64,000 bases of DNA from Marisimplicoccus sp965655775. Its GTDB lineage: Bacteria; Bacteroidota; Bacteroidia; Flavobacteriales; Flavobacteriaceae. This document shows positions 8,302-16,418 of this stretch, one piece after another (the first letter of the stretch is position 1; every line of letters starts with the position of its first letter). The stretch is taken from assembly GCA_965655775.1 (NCBI GenBank), contig CBFHHV010000001.1:70866-134865 (forward strand), written 5' to 3'. The position numbers were made by a program, and so were the translations under genes. Below the pieces are notes generated by a model. The model saw only the letters and a program-made list of their open reading frames with translations. It did no database searches and was not told where the DNA came from.

Positions 8302-9969
8302 CTATTTAGGGTATCTTATACTTTCAACTAAATCTTTAATTTTATTTGGTGTTGGTCTTGTAATTCTTGAAACAATTAAAGATACTATAAAGTTAATAAT
8401 CATACCAATTGTACCAATACCTTCAGGAGATATTCCAAATAAGTAATCTTCTGGTAAGCCTGGTCCACCTAGTTGAGGCTTGAAATAGAATATATATATA
8501 GTTGTAAAAACTATTCCTATTATCATTCCAGATAAAGCTCCCTCTTTGTTCATCTTTTTATCAAAAATCCCTAAAATAATAGCAGGGAAAAAAGATGAGG
8601 CTGCCAAACCAAATGCTAGTGCAACAACCTCTGCAACAAAACCTGGTGGGTTTAGCCCTGCAAGACCTGCAGCAACTACTGCTACTGCTATAGAAATTCT
8701 TGCAGCCCATAATTCTCCTTTTTCAGAAATATTTGGATTAATATTTTTCTTCAAAAGATCGTGTGAGATTGATGTTGAAATTACTAGAAGTAAACCAGCA
8801 GCTGTTGAAAGTGCAGCAGCTAATCCCCCTGCAACTATTAATCCAATCACCCATGCTGGTAAATTAGCAATTTCTGGATTTGCTAAAACCATAATATCTC
8901 TATCAATAGTTAACTCATTTACTTGACTATCTGCAACATATTGAATAACCCCATCTGCATTTTTATCATCAAATTCAAGAAGTCCAGTGTTCTCCCAATT
9001 CTTAAACCATTGAGGCATTTGAGCATATTTAGCATTTGATACTGTATTAATCAAATTCACTTTAGCAAAAGCAGCAACTGCAGGAGCAGTTGTATAAAGT
9101 AATGATATAAATAATAGAGCCCATCCTGCCGAGATTCTTGCATCTCTAACTTTTGGGACAGTAAAAAATCTTACAATTACATGAGGAAGACCTGCTGTTC
9201 CAAACATAAGAGCTGCTGTAATAAAAAATACATTTATTAGAGTTGTTCGGTTAATATCAGTATATTTTTCAAATCCGAGATCTACTGATAGTTGATTTAA
9301 ATTTTCTAATAAATATACTCCATCTAATGTTTTACTTCCGAATCCAATTTGAGGTATTGGATTTCCCGTAGCCTGAAGAGATATAAAAATTGCCGGTACA
9401 GTAAATGCAAATATTAAAACACAATACTGTGCAACTTGAGTGTATGTTATTCCCTTCATTCCTCCAAGTACAGCATAGAAAAAAACAATACCAATACCAA
9501 TAATTACTCCTAAGTCATATGGTATCTCTAAAAACCTTGAAAAAGCGACACCTACACCCTTCATTTGACCAACAACATATGTAAATGAGACAAAGATTGC
9601 ACAAATCAACGCAACTGTTCTAGCAGTTTGGGAATAGTATCTTTCACCAATAAAATCAGGAACAGTAAACTTACCAAATTTTCTAAGGTATGGAGCTAAA
9701 CATAGTGCTAATAGTACATATCCACCTGTCCAACCCATCAAATATTGTGAACCACCATAACCAAGAAATGAAATTATTCCAGCCATAGATATGAATGAAG
9801 CAGCAGACATCCAATCAGCAGCAGTTGCCATTCCATTTATCACTGGATGAATTCCTCCACCCGCAACATAAAACTCCTTAGTACTTTGAGCTCTTGACCA
9901 AATTGCTATTCCGATATAAAGCGAAAATGTTACGCCAACTAATAAATATGTCCAAAATTGCGCATCCAT
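8302..9969 (-). CDS. Sodium:solute symporter, acetate (ActP)-type
   Basis: Sodium/solute symporter (SSF family), 555 aa, about 13 membrane spans. Recognisable parts are the N-terminal YVAGGGIHPVINGMATAADWMSAASF block, family-typical for the acetate/short-chain acid branch, and the C-terminal AFGLAASSFFPAIILGIF. An insertion with charged residues (about 305-355) breaks the membrane pattern. It is 1 base downstream of the DUF4212 gene and 2 bases upstream of acs, so acetate or a related monocarboxylate is the likely substrate. Na+ dependence is a family property. Confidence 0.88.
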   Translation of the reverse strand: MDAQFWTYLLVGVTFSLYIGIAIWSRAQSTKEFYVAGGGIHPVINGMATAADWMSAASFISMAGIISFLGYGGSQYLMGWTGGYVLLALCLAPYLRKFGKFTVPDFIGERYYSQTARTVALICAIFVSFTYVVGQMKGVGVAFSRFLEIPYDLGVIIGIGIVFFYAVLGGMKGITYTQVAQYCVLIFAFTVPAIFISLQATGNPIPQIGFGSKTLDGVYLLENLNQLSVDLGFEKYTDINRTTLINVFFITAALMFGTAGLPHVIVRFFTVPKVRDARISAGWALLFISLLYTTAPAVAAFAKVNLINTVSNAKYAQMPQWFKNWENTGLLEFDDKNADGVIQYVADSQVNELTIDRDIMVLANPEIANLPAWVIGLIVAGGLAAALSTAAGLLLVISTSISHDLLKKNINPNISEKGELWAARISIAVAVVAAGLAGLNPPGFVAEVVALAFGLAASSFFPAIILGIFDKKMNKEGALSGMIIGIVFTTIYIFYFKPQLGGPGLPEDYLFGISPEGIGTIGMIINFIVSLIVSRITRPTPNKIKDLVESIRYPK

Positions 9970-9970
9970 T

Positions 9971-10213
9971 TTATTCTTCTAAATTATGTTCTTTGTCTAA
10001 TTTGTTCATCAAATAGACATATATGAAAATTAATATTACAAATATGTAGATTGAGCCCTGTTGAGCAAACCAAAATCCAAGAGGAAAGCCTCCTAAAAAA
10101 ATTGAGTTAAGATTTTCTGCAAACAAGATCCCAAATCCAAAAGATGATATAAACCAAATTGTCAAAAGAATTCTCAAATACAAAATATTTTTTTTCCAAT
10201 ATTTTTCCTTCAT
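9971..10213 (-). CDS. DUF4212 small subunit of sodium/substrate symporter
   Basis: 80-aa protein with two membrane helices (about 12-30 and 48-68) and the DUF4212 hallmark FPLGFWFAQQGSIYIFV at about 43-59. These small proteins are regularly encoded just before SSF acetate-type symporters, as here, and are regarded as an accessory subunit. First cistron of the DUF4212-symporter-acs operon; the 67-base gap upstream holds no -7 box I would defend. Confidence 0.9.
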   Translation of the reverse strand: MKEKYWKKNILYLRILLTIWFISSFGFGILFAENLNSIFLGGFPLGFWFAQQGSIYIFVILIFIYVYLMNKLDKEHNLEE

Positions 10214-10280
10214 TTTATTTTCATTTTGCGTTAAATTATCGATTTAAATTAAAAACATAAAAAATAACAATACTTCATTA

Positions 10281-10772
10281 TTACTGCTCATTAATGATAT
10301 TTTCTGGATATTTTCCGTGCTTTCTCATATCTGCCTTAGTTAGTATTTTAAAAGAATCTGATTTTGAACAGTTTTTAAAAATTTCAAACGATTCCTCTGG
10401 CATTGATGTCAGTTTCCTTGTATCTGTATTTATAAGACCGAAAGCTAGATCAAGATGAGCAAGATGATTTCCAGCATTATCATAAAAATTTTGAAACAAC
10501 GAAAAGAATCTTCCATCTTCACTATATCCATTTATCTCAACATTAATTTTAAATTCAACCTCCATTAAAATTTCCTTGTAGTAGTGTATATGTTCATAGA
10601 ACAATACTGGTCCTATTTTAAAATTTTCAAAAACATCTTTATTCAGTTTAATAAAAGAAAAAAAAGACACTCTAGTATCAGTTGCATATTTAATATATGC
10701 ATGATTTGCAACATGCCAATTTGGATCTAAATCTGTCCATGATACAAAAAAGGTTTTTTCAAATTTTTTCAA
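10281..10772 (-). CDS. Acyl-CoA thioesterase, hot-dog fold (4HBT-like)
   Basis: 163-aa thioesterase of the 4-hydroxybenzoyl-CoA thioesterase type, cytoplasmic, hydrolysing an acyl-CoA or acyl-ACP. The N-terminal SWTDLDPNWHVANHAYIKYA contains the family Asp (D-x-D-x-N/H pattern) in front of the long helix. The start is TTG at 10772; no in-frame ATG precedes the catalytic motif. Neighbours (symporter operon downstream, DUF456 upstream) do not reveal the substrate. Confidence 0.75.
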   Translation of the reverse strand: MKKFEKTFFVSWTDLDPNWHVANHAYIKYATDTRVSFFSFIKLNKDVFENFKIGPVLFYEHIHYYKEILMEVEFKINVEINGYSEDGRFFSLFQNFYDNAGNHLAHLDLAFGLINTDTRKLTSMPEESFEIFKNCSKSDSFKILTKADMRKHGKYPENIINEQ

Positions 10773-10812
10773 TGTATTTATTTAATTGGTAAATTCAATT
10801 TAGGAAATTATT

Positions 10813-11310
10813 TTAAAAGAAACTCTCGCGATATCCCCAAAAAATATCAAAATAAAAAAATAAAAAACTTAGACTAATTAAAAATTTAATAACACTTCCT
10901 GCAATTACACCAACAAATGATCCAAATGCAGGTTTTATTGAATCCTGAAAGGATTTTTTTTCAGACATTTCACCTAATAATGCTCCTAAAAAAGGGCCAA
11001 TAATAATACCTATAGGTCCTAAGATTATTAGAGCTACAATTAAACCAACAGTGGTTCCAATCTGACCAGATCTAGTACCACCCAACTTTTTTACACCTAA
11101 TATTGGAATAATATAGTCTAAGATTCCAACAGATATTGCTACGGTTAGAGTTATTAAAACGAAGTTTAAGTTAAATTTTACTACTGACGTTAAATTTAAA
11201 AGTAAAATACCCAGCCAAGCAGTTACTGGGCCAGGTATTATTGGTATAAAGCTTCCAACTATTCCGATTAGGCATAACAGGAATCCTATTATTAGTATGA
11301 ATAAATCCAA
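10813..11310 (-). CDS. DUF456 membrane protein
   Basis: 165-aa integral membrane protein of the DUF456 family, function unknown. Glycine-rich hydrophobic hairpins run almost through the whole length. The family-typical N-terminus with GSFIPIIPGPVTAWLG (about 19-34) and the GTRSGQIGTTVGLI/ PFLGALLGE blocks are present. It lies 8 bases after a lipoprotein gene on the same strand, so the two are probably cotranscribed. Confidence 0.82.
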   Translation of the reverse strand: MDLFILIIGFLLCLIGIVGSFIPIIPGPVTAWLGILLLNLTSVVKFNLNFVLITLTVAISVGILDYIIPILGVKKLGGTRSGQIGTTVGLIVALIILGPIGIIIGPFLGALLGEMSEKKSFQDSIKPAFGSFVGVIAGSVIKFLISLSFLFFYFDIFWGYRESFF

Positions 11311-11318
11311 TTTATATT

Positions 11319-11813
11319 TTAATTCTGAGATGAAGGTCTTGCCTTCTCATAAAATATTATTCTGGAAAGTTTATCCTCTGTAAATTGTGCGTCAACCATC
11401 AGTAAACGTGATTGTTTACCTTCTTCAGTAGTAGTATCTTCAACAGAGCCTGCAATTATCCAAACCTCAGCATTGTTAACTCCTACATATGGCAATGCCC
11501 AATACATATTAAGCTCAGGATCAAGAGTAAAATAGCCTTCAAGACCTTGTCTATGAGCTTCCTTTCCTTCTACTGTAGTCCCGTCAGGTAAGTCAAGAAT
11601 AACACCATCAGTCTCATAGGATAAAACTTTATCAATATCTTTTTCGTTATGAGCTTCAAGCCATTCTTTGAATATATCAGTATAATCGTCTGAAGCGTTA
11701 ACAAATTTTTCGTTACCATCTTCTGCTATCCAATATCCTGATCCTTTTGGCTCTTCAACTGGCATTTCACATGATGCAAGTAAAATTGCAAGTAAAAAAA
11801 TATATTTTTTCAT
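11319..11813 (-). CDS. NTF2/SnoaL-like lipoprotein
   Basis: 164 aa. The N-terminus is a lipoprotein signal (MKKYIFLLAILLASC, lipidated Cys at 15). The rest reads as an NTF2-like cone: a helix with EWLEAHNEKDIDKVLSYETDGVILDLPDGTTVEGKEA, where such domains carry a small-molecule pocket. No catalytic role can be assigned. It is divergent from the secreted-protein gene at 11912 across a 98-base gap. Confidence 0.72.
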   Translation of the reverse strand: MKKYIFLLAILLASCEMPVEEPKGSGYWIAEDGNEKFVNASDDYTDIFKEWLEAHNEKDIDKVLSYETDGVILDLPDGTTVEGKEAHRQGLEGYFTLDPELNMYWALPYVGVNNAEVWIIAGSVEDTTTEEGKQSRLLMVDAQFTEDKLSRIIFYEKARPSSQN

Positions 11814-11888
11814 TTTTATAATTATTGGTTATTCTATAAATATATGGAAAGTAACCAAGAGATACTATCAATATTAACAATTTGGTTA

Positions 11889-11896
11889 TATATTTG
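11889..11896 (+). promoter_or_regulatory. Predicted -7 promoter box
   Basis: TATATTTG matches TAnnTTTG exactly and lies 15 bases before the ATG at 11912. I see no good TTG at the -33 distance, so support is from the -7 box only. Confidence 0.5.
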
Positions 11897-11911
11897 GACA
11901 AATAATTAATC

Positions 11912-12610
11912 ATGAAAAAAATTTTTATAATACTATTAACCCTATCATTAGGGTTCTCTTATTCTCAAGATAATATTGCTTGGAATAGAGTTGATATATA
12001 TGTACCAGCCAACCAAGCTGGAGCTTATCTAGAGGCTATGGATGAGTTTTACTCAAGTATAGATATGCCAGAGGGGGTTTCAGTCTCTCTTGTAAGATAT
12101 TTTTATAGACCACAAGACTTAAAAGCAACACATTCAATTGTTTTTGCAGGTCCTGTTGATGGGATAATCAAGCTGAGAGAAATACGCTCTGGTGAAAAAT
12201 ACGAAGATTTCTATGATGACCTAGAGGCTTTAGATTCCAAAGTTGTTGCTAACTCTGCTGGACAAAGTTTAATTAGAATAAATACAGATTCAGAGAGAGG
12301 AAATTGGGCTCAATCATGGCAATGGAGAGTGGATGATCAAAGAGTTTTTGCTACTGCTTTTGTAGAATTGATGAGTAATTTTAAGTCAGTAGAAACATAT
12401 GTTGCTCTAGGATCTATTAATCAAGGAGTAAGCAGAGATGGTGAGAGTCATTATATATACTCAAATCAAGGAAGTTTTGCTGATAATCTTAAAGGTGGTC
12501 CTCAGAATCAGCCAGAGATAGAAGCATTTGAGAAGTTTGGTAAAACTGTTGCACCTATATCAACTTTTCTGGGTACTAGAACAGAAGTTAACCTTAAGAC
12601 TTGGAATTAA
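11912..12610 (+). CDS. Secreted protein of unknown function
   Basis: 232 aa with a cleavable signal peptide (MKKIFIILLTLSLGFSYSQ). The mature part is soluble. Two similar-length halves each start with a strand containing an aromatic/valine pattern (NRVDIYVPANQAGAYLEAM; VFATAFVELMSNFKSVETYVAL), which hints at tandem dimeric alpha-beta-barrel domains, but I do not recognise the family. It stands alone: its own -7 box upstream and an intrinsic terminator 20 bases downstream, which is exceptional in this window. Confidence 0.75.
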   Translation: MKKIFIILLTLSLGFSYSQDNIAWNRVDIYVPANQAGAYLEAMDEFYSSIDMPEGVSVSLVRYFYRPQDLKATHSIVFAGPVDGIIKLREIRSGEKYEDFYDDLEALDSKVVANSAGQSLIRINTDSERGNWAQSWQWRVDDQRVFATAFVELMSNFKSVETYVALGSINQGVSRDGESHYIYSNQGSFADNLKGGPQNQPEIEAFEKFGKTVAPISTFLGTRTEVNLKTWN

Positions 12611-12630
12611 TTAAATTTTAATATTCATCA

Positions 12631-12660
12631 AAAAACCCTCTGTAATATGAGGGTTTTTTT
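12631..12660 (+). terminator. Intrinsic terminator
   Basis: The inverted repeat AAACCCTC / GAGGGTTT (loop TGTAATAT) is followed by a T run, 20 bases after the stop of the secreted-protein gene. The A run on the left makes it work in either direction. The only free-standing intrinsic terminator I found in the window. Confidence 0.85.
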
Positions 12661-12679
12661 ATTTTTAATAAAAATAATT

Positions 12680-13234
12680 ATGGCAAGAACTCCTTCAAAT
12701 ATGATTTCTCTTGGATCTGTAGCACCTGATTTCAATCTAATTGATGTTACATCTGATTCGAATTTTTCTTTAAAAGAAAATAAGGGGACTGTTGGAACAG
12801 TAATAATGTTTATATGTAATCACTGTCCATACGTTAAGCATGTAAACCCAACTATAAGTAAATTAGCTAAACAGTATCAAAGCGATGAAATAAAATTTAT
12901 TGCTATCTCTAGTAATGATATAATTAATTATCCTGAGGATAGTCCTGAAAAAATGAAAACAAATGCTGTTGAAAATGATTTTAATTTTCCGTATTTGTAT
13001 GATGAGACTCAAGAAGTAGCTAAAGCATATGATGCAGCATGTACTCCAGATTTTTATTTATATAATGACAACCTTAAATTAGTTTACAGAGGACAACTTG
13101 ATGATTCAAGACCGGGTAACGAAGTTGAGTCCAATGGGAATGACATTAAAAATGCAATTGATTGTCTTATAAATGGTATTGAAAATAATGACCTACAGAA
13201 ACCAAGTATTGGTTGTAATATAAAATGGAAATAA
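12680..13234 (+). CDS. Thioredoxin-family (AhpC/TSA-like) protein
   Basis: 184-aa thioredoxin-fold protein of the AhpC/TSA-Redoxin group, predicted cytoplasmic thiol oxidoreductase. It has the redox motif CNHCPYVKH (about 44-52; CxxC) and a second Cys in AACTPDFYLY (about 118-127) before the cis-Pro region. I take the ATG at 12680. A longer frame opens at 12647, but that start lies inside the terminator stem and adds 11 non-conserved residues. The 3' end overlaps the next gene by 10 bases. Confidence 0.85.
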   Translation: MARTPSNMISLGSVAPDFNLIDVTSDSNFSLKENKGTVGTVIMFICNHCPYVKHVNPTISKLAKQYQSDEIKFIAISSNDIINYPEDSPEKMKTNAVENDFNFPYLYDETQEVAKAYDAACTPDFYLYNDNLKLVYRGQLDDSRPGNEVESNGNDIKNAIDCLINGIENNDLQKPSIGCNIKWK

Positions 13235-14166
13235 AAAAATTAGATTTAATAGATTGTCATAATCGTATTAAACCATTAATTCATAATACTCCTGTTTTAA
13301 CATCAAGTTACATTAATGAATTAACAGAGGCTGAAGTCTATTTTAAATGTGAAAATTTTCAAAAAATGGGTGCATTTAAAATGAGAGGGGCAGCAAATGC
13401 AATTCTTAGACTCTCTGATGAACAGAAAAGTAAAGGTGTTGTTACTCATTCTTCAGGGAATCATGCTCAGGCAATTTCACTAGCTGCAAAAAAAATTGGA
13501 ATAAAGGCTTACATAGTTATGCCTTCAAATGCTCCTAAAATAAAAAAAGAGGCTGTTAGAGGTTATGGCGGGGAGTTAATTGAGTGTGAGTCAAATCTTA
13601 AGGCTAGAGAAGCAGCAGCTGAAGATGTAGTGCATTTTAAGAGTGCTACTTTTATTCATCCTTCAAATAATTTAGATGTAATAATAGGACAAGGTACTGC
13701 ATCTAAAGAGCTTATAGAACAATATGGTTCTTTTGATCACATATTGGTTCCAATAGGTGGTGGAGGTCTTATAGCTGGAAGTGCATTAGCAGCAAAATAT
13801 TTTGGGGATAATTGCTCAGTAATTGGAACAGAACCTTTTGAAGTCGATGATGCCTTCAGATCTTTAATAAGTGGTAAAATTGAGACTAATATTACTACTA
13901 ATACTATTGCTGATGGTTTAAGAACTCAGCTTGGAGATAAAAACTTTCCTATTATTCTTAATGAAGTAAAAAAAATTATAAGAATTACAGAAGATGAGAT
14001 AATTGATTCAATGAAATTAATTTGGCAACGCCTCAAGATAATATGTGAACCATCTTGTTCACTTCCACTAGCTGGAATCATAAAAAATAAAGATGAGTTT
14101 AAAGGAAAAAAAATTGGAGTTGTTATTACAGGCGGTAATATAGATTTAGATAATCTTCCTTTTTAA
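13225..14166 (+). CDS. PLP-dependent threonine/serine dehydratase (serine racemase-like)
   Basis: 313-aa fold-type II PLP enzyme. PLP Lys in FQKMGAFKMRGA (about 49-56), SSGNHAQ (about 76-82), phosphate-binding GGGGL and GTEPFEVDDA follow the serine racemase / catabolic threonine dehydratase pattern. There is no C-terminal ACT domain, so the biosynthetic, isoleucine-regulated IlvA type is unlikely. The reaction is L-threonine or L-serine deamination, or serine racemisation. It overlaps the preceding gene, and its stop shares TTAA with the convergent membrane-protein gene. Confidence 0.85.
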   Translation: MEIKKLDLIDCHNRIKPLIHNTPVLTSSYINELTEAEVYFKCENFQKMGAFKMRGAANAILRLSDEQKSKGVVTHSSGNHAQAISLAAKKIGIKAYIVMPSNAPKIKKEAVRGYGGELIECESNLKAREAAAEDVVHFKSATFIHPSNNLDVIIGQGTASKELIEQYGSFDHILVPIGGGGLIAGSALAAKYFGDNCSVIGTEPFEVDDAFRSLISGKIETNITTNTIADGLRTQLGDKNFPIILNEVKKIIRITEDEIIDSMKLIWQRLKIICEPSCSLPLAGIIKNKDEFKGKKIGVVITGGNIDLDNLPF

Positions 14167-14597
14167 GAGAGTTTTCTATACCCCCATAATGAGACTAAAA
14201 ACATAAGGATACTTCCCCAACCAAGGTAAATAAAAGGAGAACTAGGTATAAGGATGTATGCCATTGTCTGAGCAGATATTACCATTAACCCAATACAAAT
14301 CAATAAGTTTCTTGCAAAGACTTTATTTTCAATAAATTTTGTTTTAGCAAAAGAGACTATAAAAATACCAATTATAGAAACCCAAAGACCAAAGAAACGA
14401 TAGATTTGCTTGAGGTAGCCCGGCAGAGTTTGATTAATTTCTTCATTAAATAATTGATCAAAAGTCATATTGAGCCTTTCTTCATTTGCAACTTTATCAA
14501 GCATCCAAGGCTCGTCAACTAGCATCCATCTTAATCCAAGAATGATAAAAATAATTCCTAGTGTAACTATTGGTGTTAAAAATATTTTTTTTATCAT
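14163..14597 (-). CDS. Membrane protein of unknown function
   Basis: 144 aa, four hydrophobic helices (about 8-26, 64-82, 95-112, 118-138) with a polar stretch (30-60) between the first two. I do not recognise the family. The start is ATG 14597, only 2 bases after the mature 3' end of tRNA-Val. A longer frame runs back to 14672, but its first 25 codons translate the tRNA itself and are spurious. The gene therefore probably shares the tRNA transcript. Confidence 0.65.
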   Translation of the reverse strand: MIKKIFLTPIVTLGIIFIILGLRWMLVDEPWMLDKVANEERLNMTFDQLFNEEINQTLPGYLKQIYRFFGLWVSIIGIFIVSFAKTKFIENKVFARNLLICIGLMVISAQTMAYILIPSSPFIYLGWGSILMFLVSLWGYRKLS

Positions 14598-14599
14598 AG

Positions 14600-14674
14600 T
14601 GGGTGATACTGGATTCGAACCAGTGACCCCTACCCTGTCAAGGTAGTGCTCTAAACCAACTGAGCTAATCACCC
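14600..14674 (-). tRNA. tRNA-Val (anticodon GAC)
   Basis: 75 bases without CCA. Acceptor GGGTGAT/ATCACCC, D arm GCTC/GAGC, anticodon stem CTACC/GGTAG with loop TTGACAG (anticodon GAC), T arm ACTGG-TTCGAAT-CCAGT, discriminator A. The next bases are CTA, so CCA is added enzymatically. Confidence 0.97.
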
Positions 14675-14682
14675 GAGCATTA

Positions 14683-14690
14683 CAAATTTA
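14683..14690 (-). promoter_or_regulatory. Predicted -7 promoter box of tRNA-Val
   Basis: TAAATTTG on the minus strand, an exact TAnnTTTG, ends 8 bases before the tRNA 5' end. No clear TTG at the -33 distance. Confidence 0.55.
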
Positions 14691-14703
14691 AAAGATTTCT
14701 TTA

Positions 14704-14711
14704 TACTTTTG
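14704..14711 (+). promoter_or_regulatory. Predicted -7 promoter box of flavin reductase gene
   Basis: TACTTTTG, an exact TAnnTTTG, with only 4 bases between it and the ATG at 14716. Transcription would begin at or next to the start codon (leaderless). No clear -33 TTG. Confidence 0.5.
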
Positions 14712-14715
14712 GTTA

Positions 14716-15333
14716 ATGAAACATTTATCCAAAAAAGACTTTGACGACTTACAGAAATTTTATAGAATCAATCTTATAAATTCATGTACGGGTTATAAAT
14801 CTGCTAATCTTATTGGCAGTATCTCAAAAGAAGGAGTTGAAAATGTAGCAGTCTTTAGTTCAATTACACATTTAGGTAGTAATCCTGCAATGCTTGGATA
14901 TATTTTAAGGCCTACAACTGTTCCAAGAAACACATTTAAGAATATTAAGGAAACTAAATTGTTTACAGTAAACCATATAGTTAGTGACATTATTAATGAT
15001 GCTCATCATACAAGCGCAAAGTATCCAGAAGAAATCTCTGAATTTGACAAGACTAATCTTGAGCAGGAATATAAAGATGGATGCAAAGCACCTTTTGTTA
15101 AAGGCTCACCAGTTCAGTTAGTTTGTAAATACCTTAATGAATATAATATTGAAGAAAATGGAACAATACTTGTAGTTGCATCTATTGAAGAATTATATTT
15201 CAATGAAGATTTAATAAGTGATTCAGGATTTCTACAATTAGATAAAGGCAATGTTGTTACAGTTAACGGTTGTGATGGATATGCATTACCAAGTTTATTA
15301 AATAGATTTGACTATCAAAGACCAAAAAAATAA
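14716..15333 (+). CDS. Flavin reductase-like (FMN-binding split barrel) protein
   Basis: 205 aa, flavin-reductase/FMN-binding split-barrel family, predicted cytoplasmic. The N-terminal half carries the flavin-site pattern: ANLIGSISKEGVENVAVFSSITHLGSNPAMLGYI, then RPTTVPRNTFKNIKETKLFTVNHI. Flavobacterial members are usually annotated only as flavin reductase family. It abuts the O-methyltransferase gene with no spacer, so they form an operon. Confidence 0.85.
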   Translation: MKHLSKKDFDDLQKFYRINLINSCTGYKSANLIGSISKEGVENVAVFSSITHLGSNPAMLGYILRPTTVPRNTFKNIKETKLFTVNHIVSDIINDAHHTSAKYPEEISEFDKTNLEQEYKDGCKAPFVKGSPVQLVCKYLNEYNIEENGTILVVASIEELYFNEDLISDSGFLQLDKGNVVTVNGCDGYALPSLLNRFDYQRPKK

Positions 15334-15972
15334 ATGGATTTTATTTCTGAAAAATTAGCTGAATATCTCTCGCAAAACTCTGATAAAGAACCAGAAATTT
15401 TATCAAAACTCAATAAAGAGACACATCAAAAAATTCTTCAACCAAGAATGTTGAGTGGTCATATTCAAGGAAGGTTTTTAAGTTTAATATCTAAAATTAA
15501 GTCACCGCTTCATATACTTGAAATAGGAACATATACTGGTTATGGGACTTTATGTCTTGCAGAAGGTTTAGCAACTAATGGAAAAATTTTCACTATTGAC
15601 AGAAATGAAGAACTTATTAATATTCAAAACAAATACTTTGAAGAAAGTGGTAATAGGGATAAAATAGTTCAACTTACTGGAAATGCTGTCGATATATTAA
15701 TGGATCTCAATGAAAATTTTGATCTTATCTTTATTGACGCAGATAAAGAAAATTATATAAAATACTTTGAAATAGTCTCCAAGAAATTAAATCCAAATGG
15801 TATAATAATATCTGATAATGTTTTATGGTCAGGTAAAGTGGTAGAGGAGAGTGATAATGACGAAGAGACAGATACTTTAATTAAGTTTAATAAGCTTTTG
15901 AGCAAAGATGAAAGATTTGAAACTATAATTCTCCCTCTTAGAGATGGGCTTTCTATTTCAAGATTAATTTAA
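15334..15972 (+). CDS. O-methyltransferase, class I SAM-dependent
   Basis: 212 aa, caffeoyl-CoA/catechol-O-methyltransferase-like (Methyltransf_3). SAM motif I is EIGTYTGYGTLCLAEGL (about 66-82), the acidic motif IDRNEE follows, and the metal-site region is LIFIDADKENYIKYFE (about 131-146) with ISDNVLWSGKV after it. The usual reaction is a metal-dependent methylation of a catechol or related hydroxyl; the substrate here is unknown. It begins directly after the flavin-reductase stop and overlaps convergent tatA by 9 bases. Confidence 0.88.
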   Translation: MDFISEKLAEYLSQNSDKEPEILSKLNKETHQKILQPRMLSGHIQGRFLSLISKIKSPLHILEIGTYTGYGTLCLAEGLATNGKIFTIDRNEELINIQNKYFEESGNRDKIVQLTGNAVDILMDLNENFDLIFIDADKENYIKYFEIVSKKLNPNGIIISDNVLWSGKVVEESDNDEETDTLIKFNKLLSKDERFETIILPLRDGLSISRLI

Positions 15973-16257
15973 ATCTCTTTTTATTGAGTCTTTTAGATCA
16001 TCAAAATCTTTTTTGATGTCACTGACACTATCCTTTAAATCTTTAGTCACAGATTCTGTTGGATTTTTCATATCAGTGTTTTTTGATATTTCTGTTTTTA
16101 TTTCGTTTGTAGCTTGCCTAATTTGAGTCATACCTTTTGCCAATCCTTTTGCAATTGAAGGAATTTTATCTGCTCCAAATACTAATAAGACAATAAAAAA
16201 GACAAAGACTAACTCTGCACCACTAATGAATAAAATCATAATATCAAAACTAATCAT
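15964..16257 (-). CDS. tatA: Sec-independent translocase subunit TatA
   Basis: 97-aa Tat export subunit: a short N-terminal transmembrane helix (about 9-26), the hinge FGADKIPSIAKGLAKGM, an amphipathic helix, and a charged tail rich in Lys/Asp. The called start gives MISFDIMILFISGAEL; the internal Met at residue 7 (16239) is an alternative close to the family start. The ATG overlaps the stop of the small broken frame upstream (ATGA). No tatC in the window. Confidence 0.88.
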   Translation of the reverse strand: MISFDIMILFISGAELVFVFFIVLLVFGADKIPSIAKGLAKGMTQIRQATNEIKTEISKNTDMKNPTESVTKDLKDSVSDIKKDFDDLKDSIKRDLN

Positions 16258-16418
16258 AAATTCAACCTCTTAAAATTTTTTTTAAAATATTCTATTACTA
16301 TTGTGTAATTACCCATCTTAAATTCCTCTTCAATAGGAAAGTTTTGTTATGTAGATGTTACAAAATCATGAACGGCAATTTCTTCAAGCTTAAACTCATC
16401 AATAAAAAATTTTCTCAT
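16254..16418 (-). pseudogene. Small frame with one in-frame stop, filling the gap before tatA
   Basis: A 54-codon frame runs from ATG 16418 to TGA 16254 and is interrupted only by TAA at 16349-16347: 23 codons (MRKFFIDEFKLEEIAVHDF...), stop, then 30 codons (...MGNYTIVIEYFKKN...). Its ATG overlaps the upstream gene stop (ATGA) and its final TGA overlaps the tatA start (ATGA), the junction style of real genes here. It may be a small gene broken by a nonsense mutation, two tiny genes (the second from ATG 16316), or chance. No family recognised. Confidence 0.35.

Noticed and set aside
8546..8926. 126-codon frame opposite the acetate symporter, and similar long antisense frames (e.g. 21764-22090, 56514-56891)
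   Set aside because: Low-complexity translations antisense to strongly conserved genes; shadows of the real coding strand.
12647..12679. Earlier ATG for the thioredoxin-like protein
   Set aside because: The ATG lies in the 3' arm of the intrinsic terminator of the preceding gene, and the added residues do not fit the family; ATG 12680 is used.
14598..14672. Extra N-terminal 25 codons of the membrane-protein frame (MISSVGLEHYLDRVG...)
   Set aside because: They are the translation of tRNA-Val read on the same strand; the gene starts at ATG 14597.
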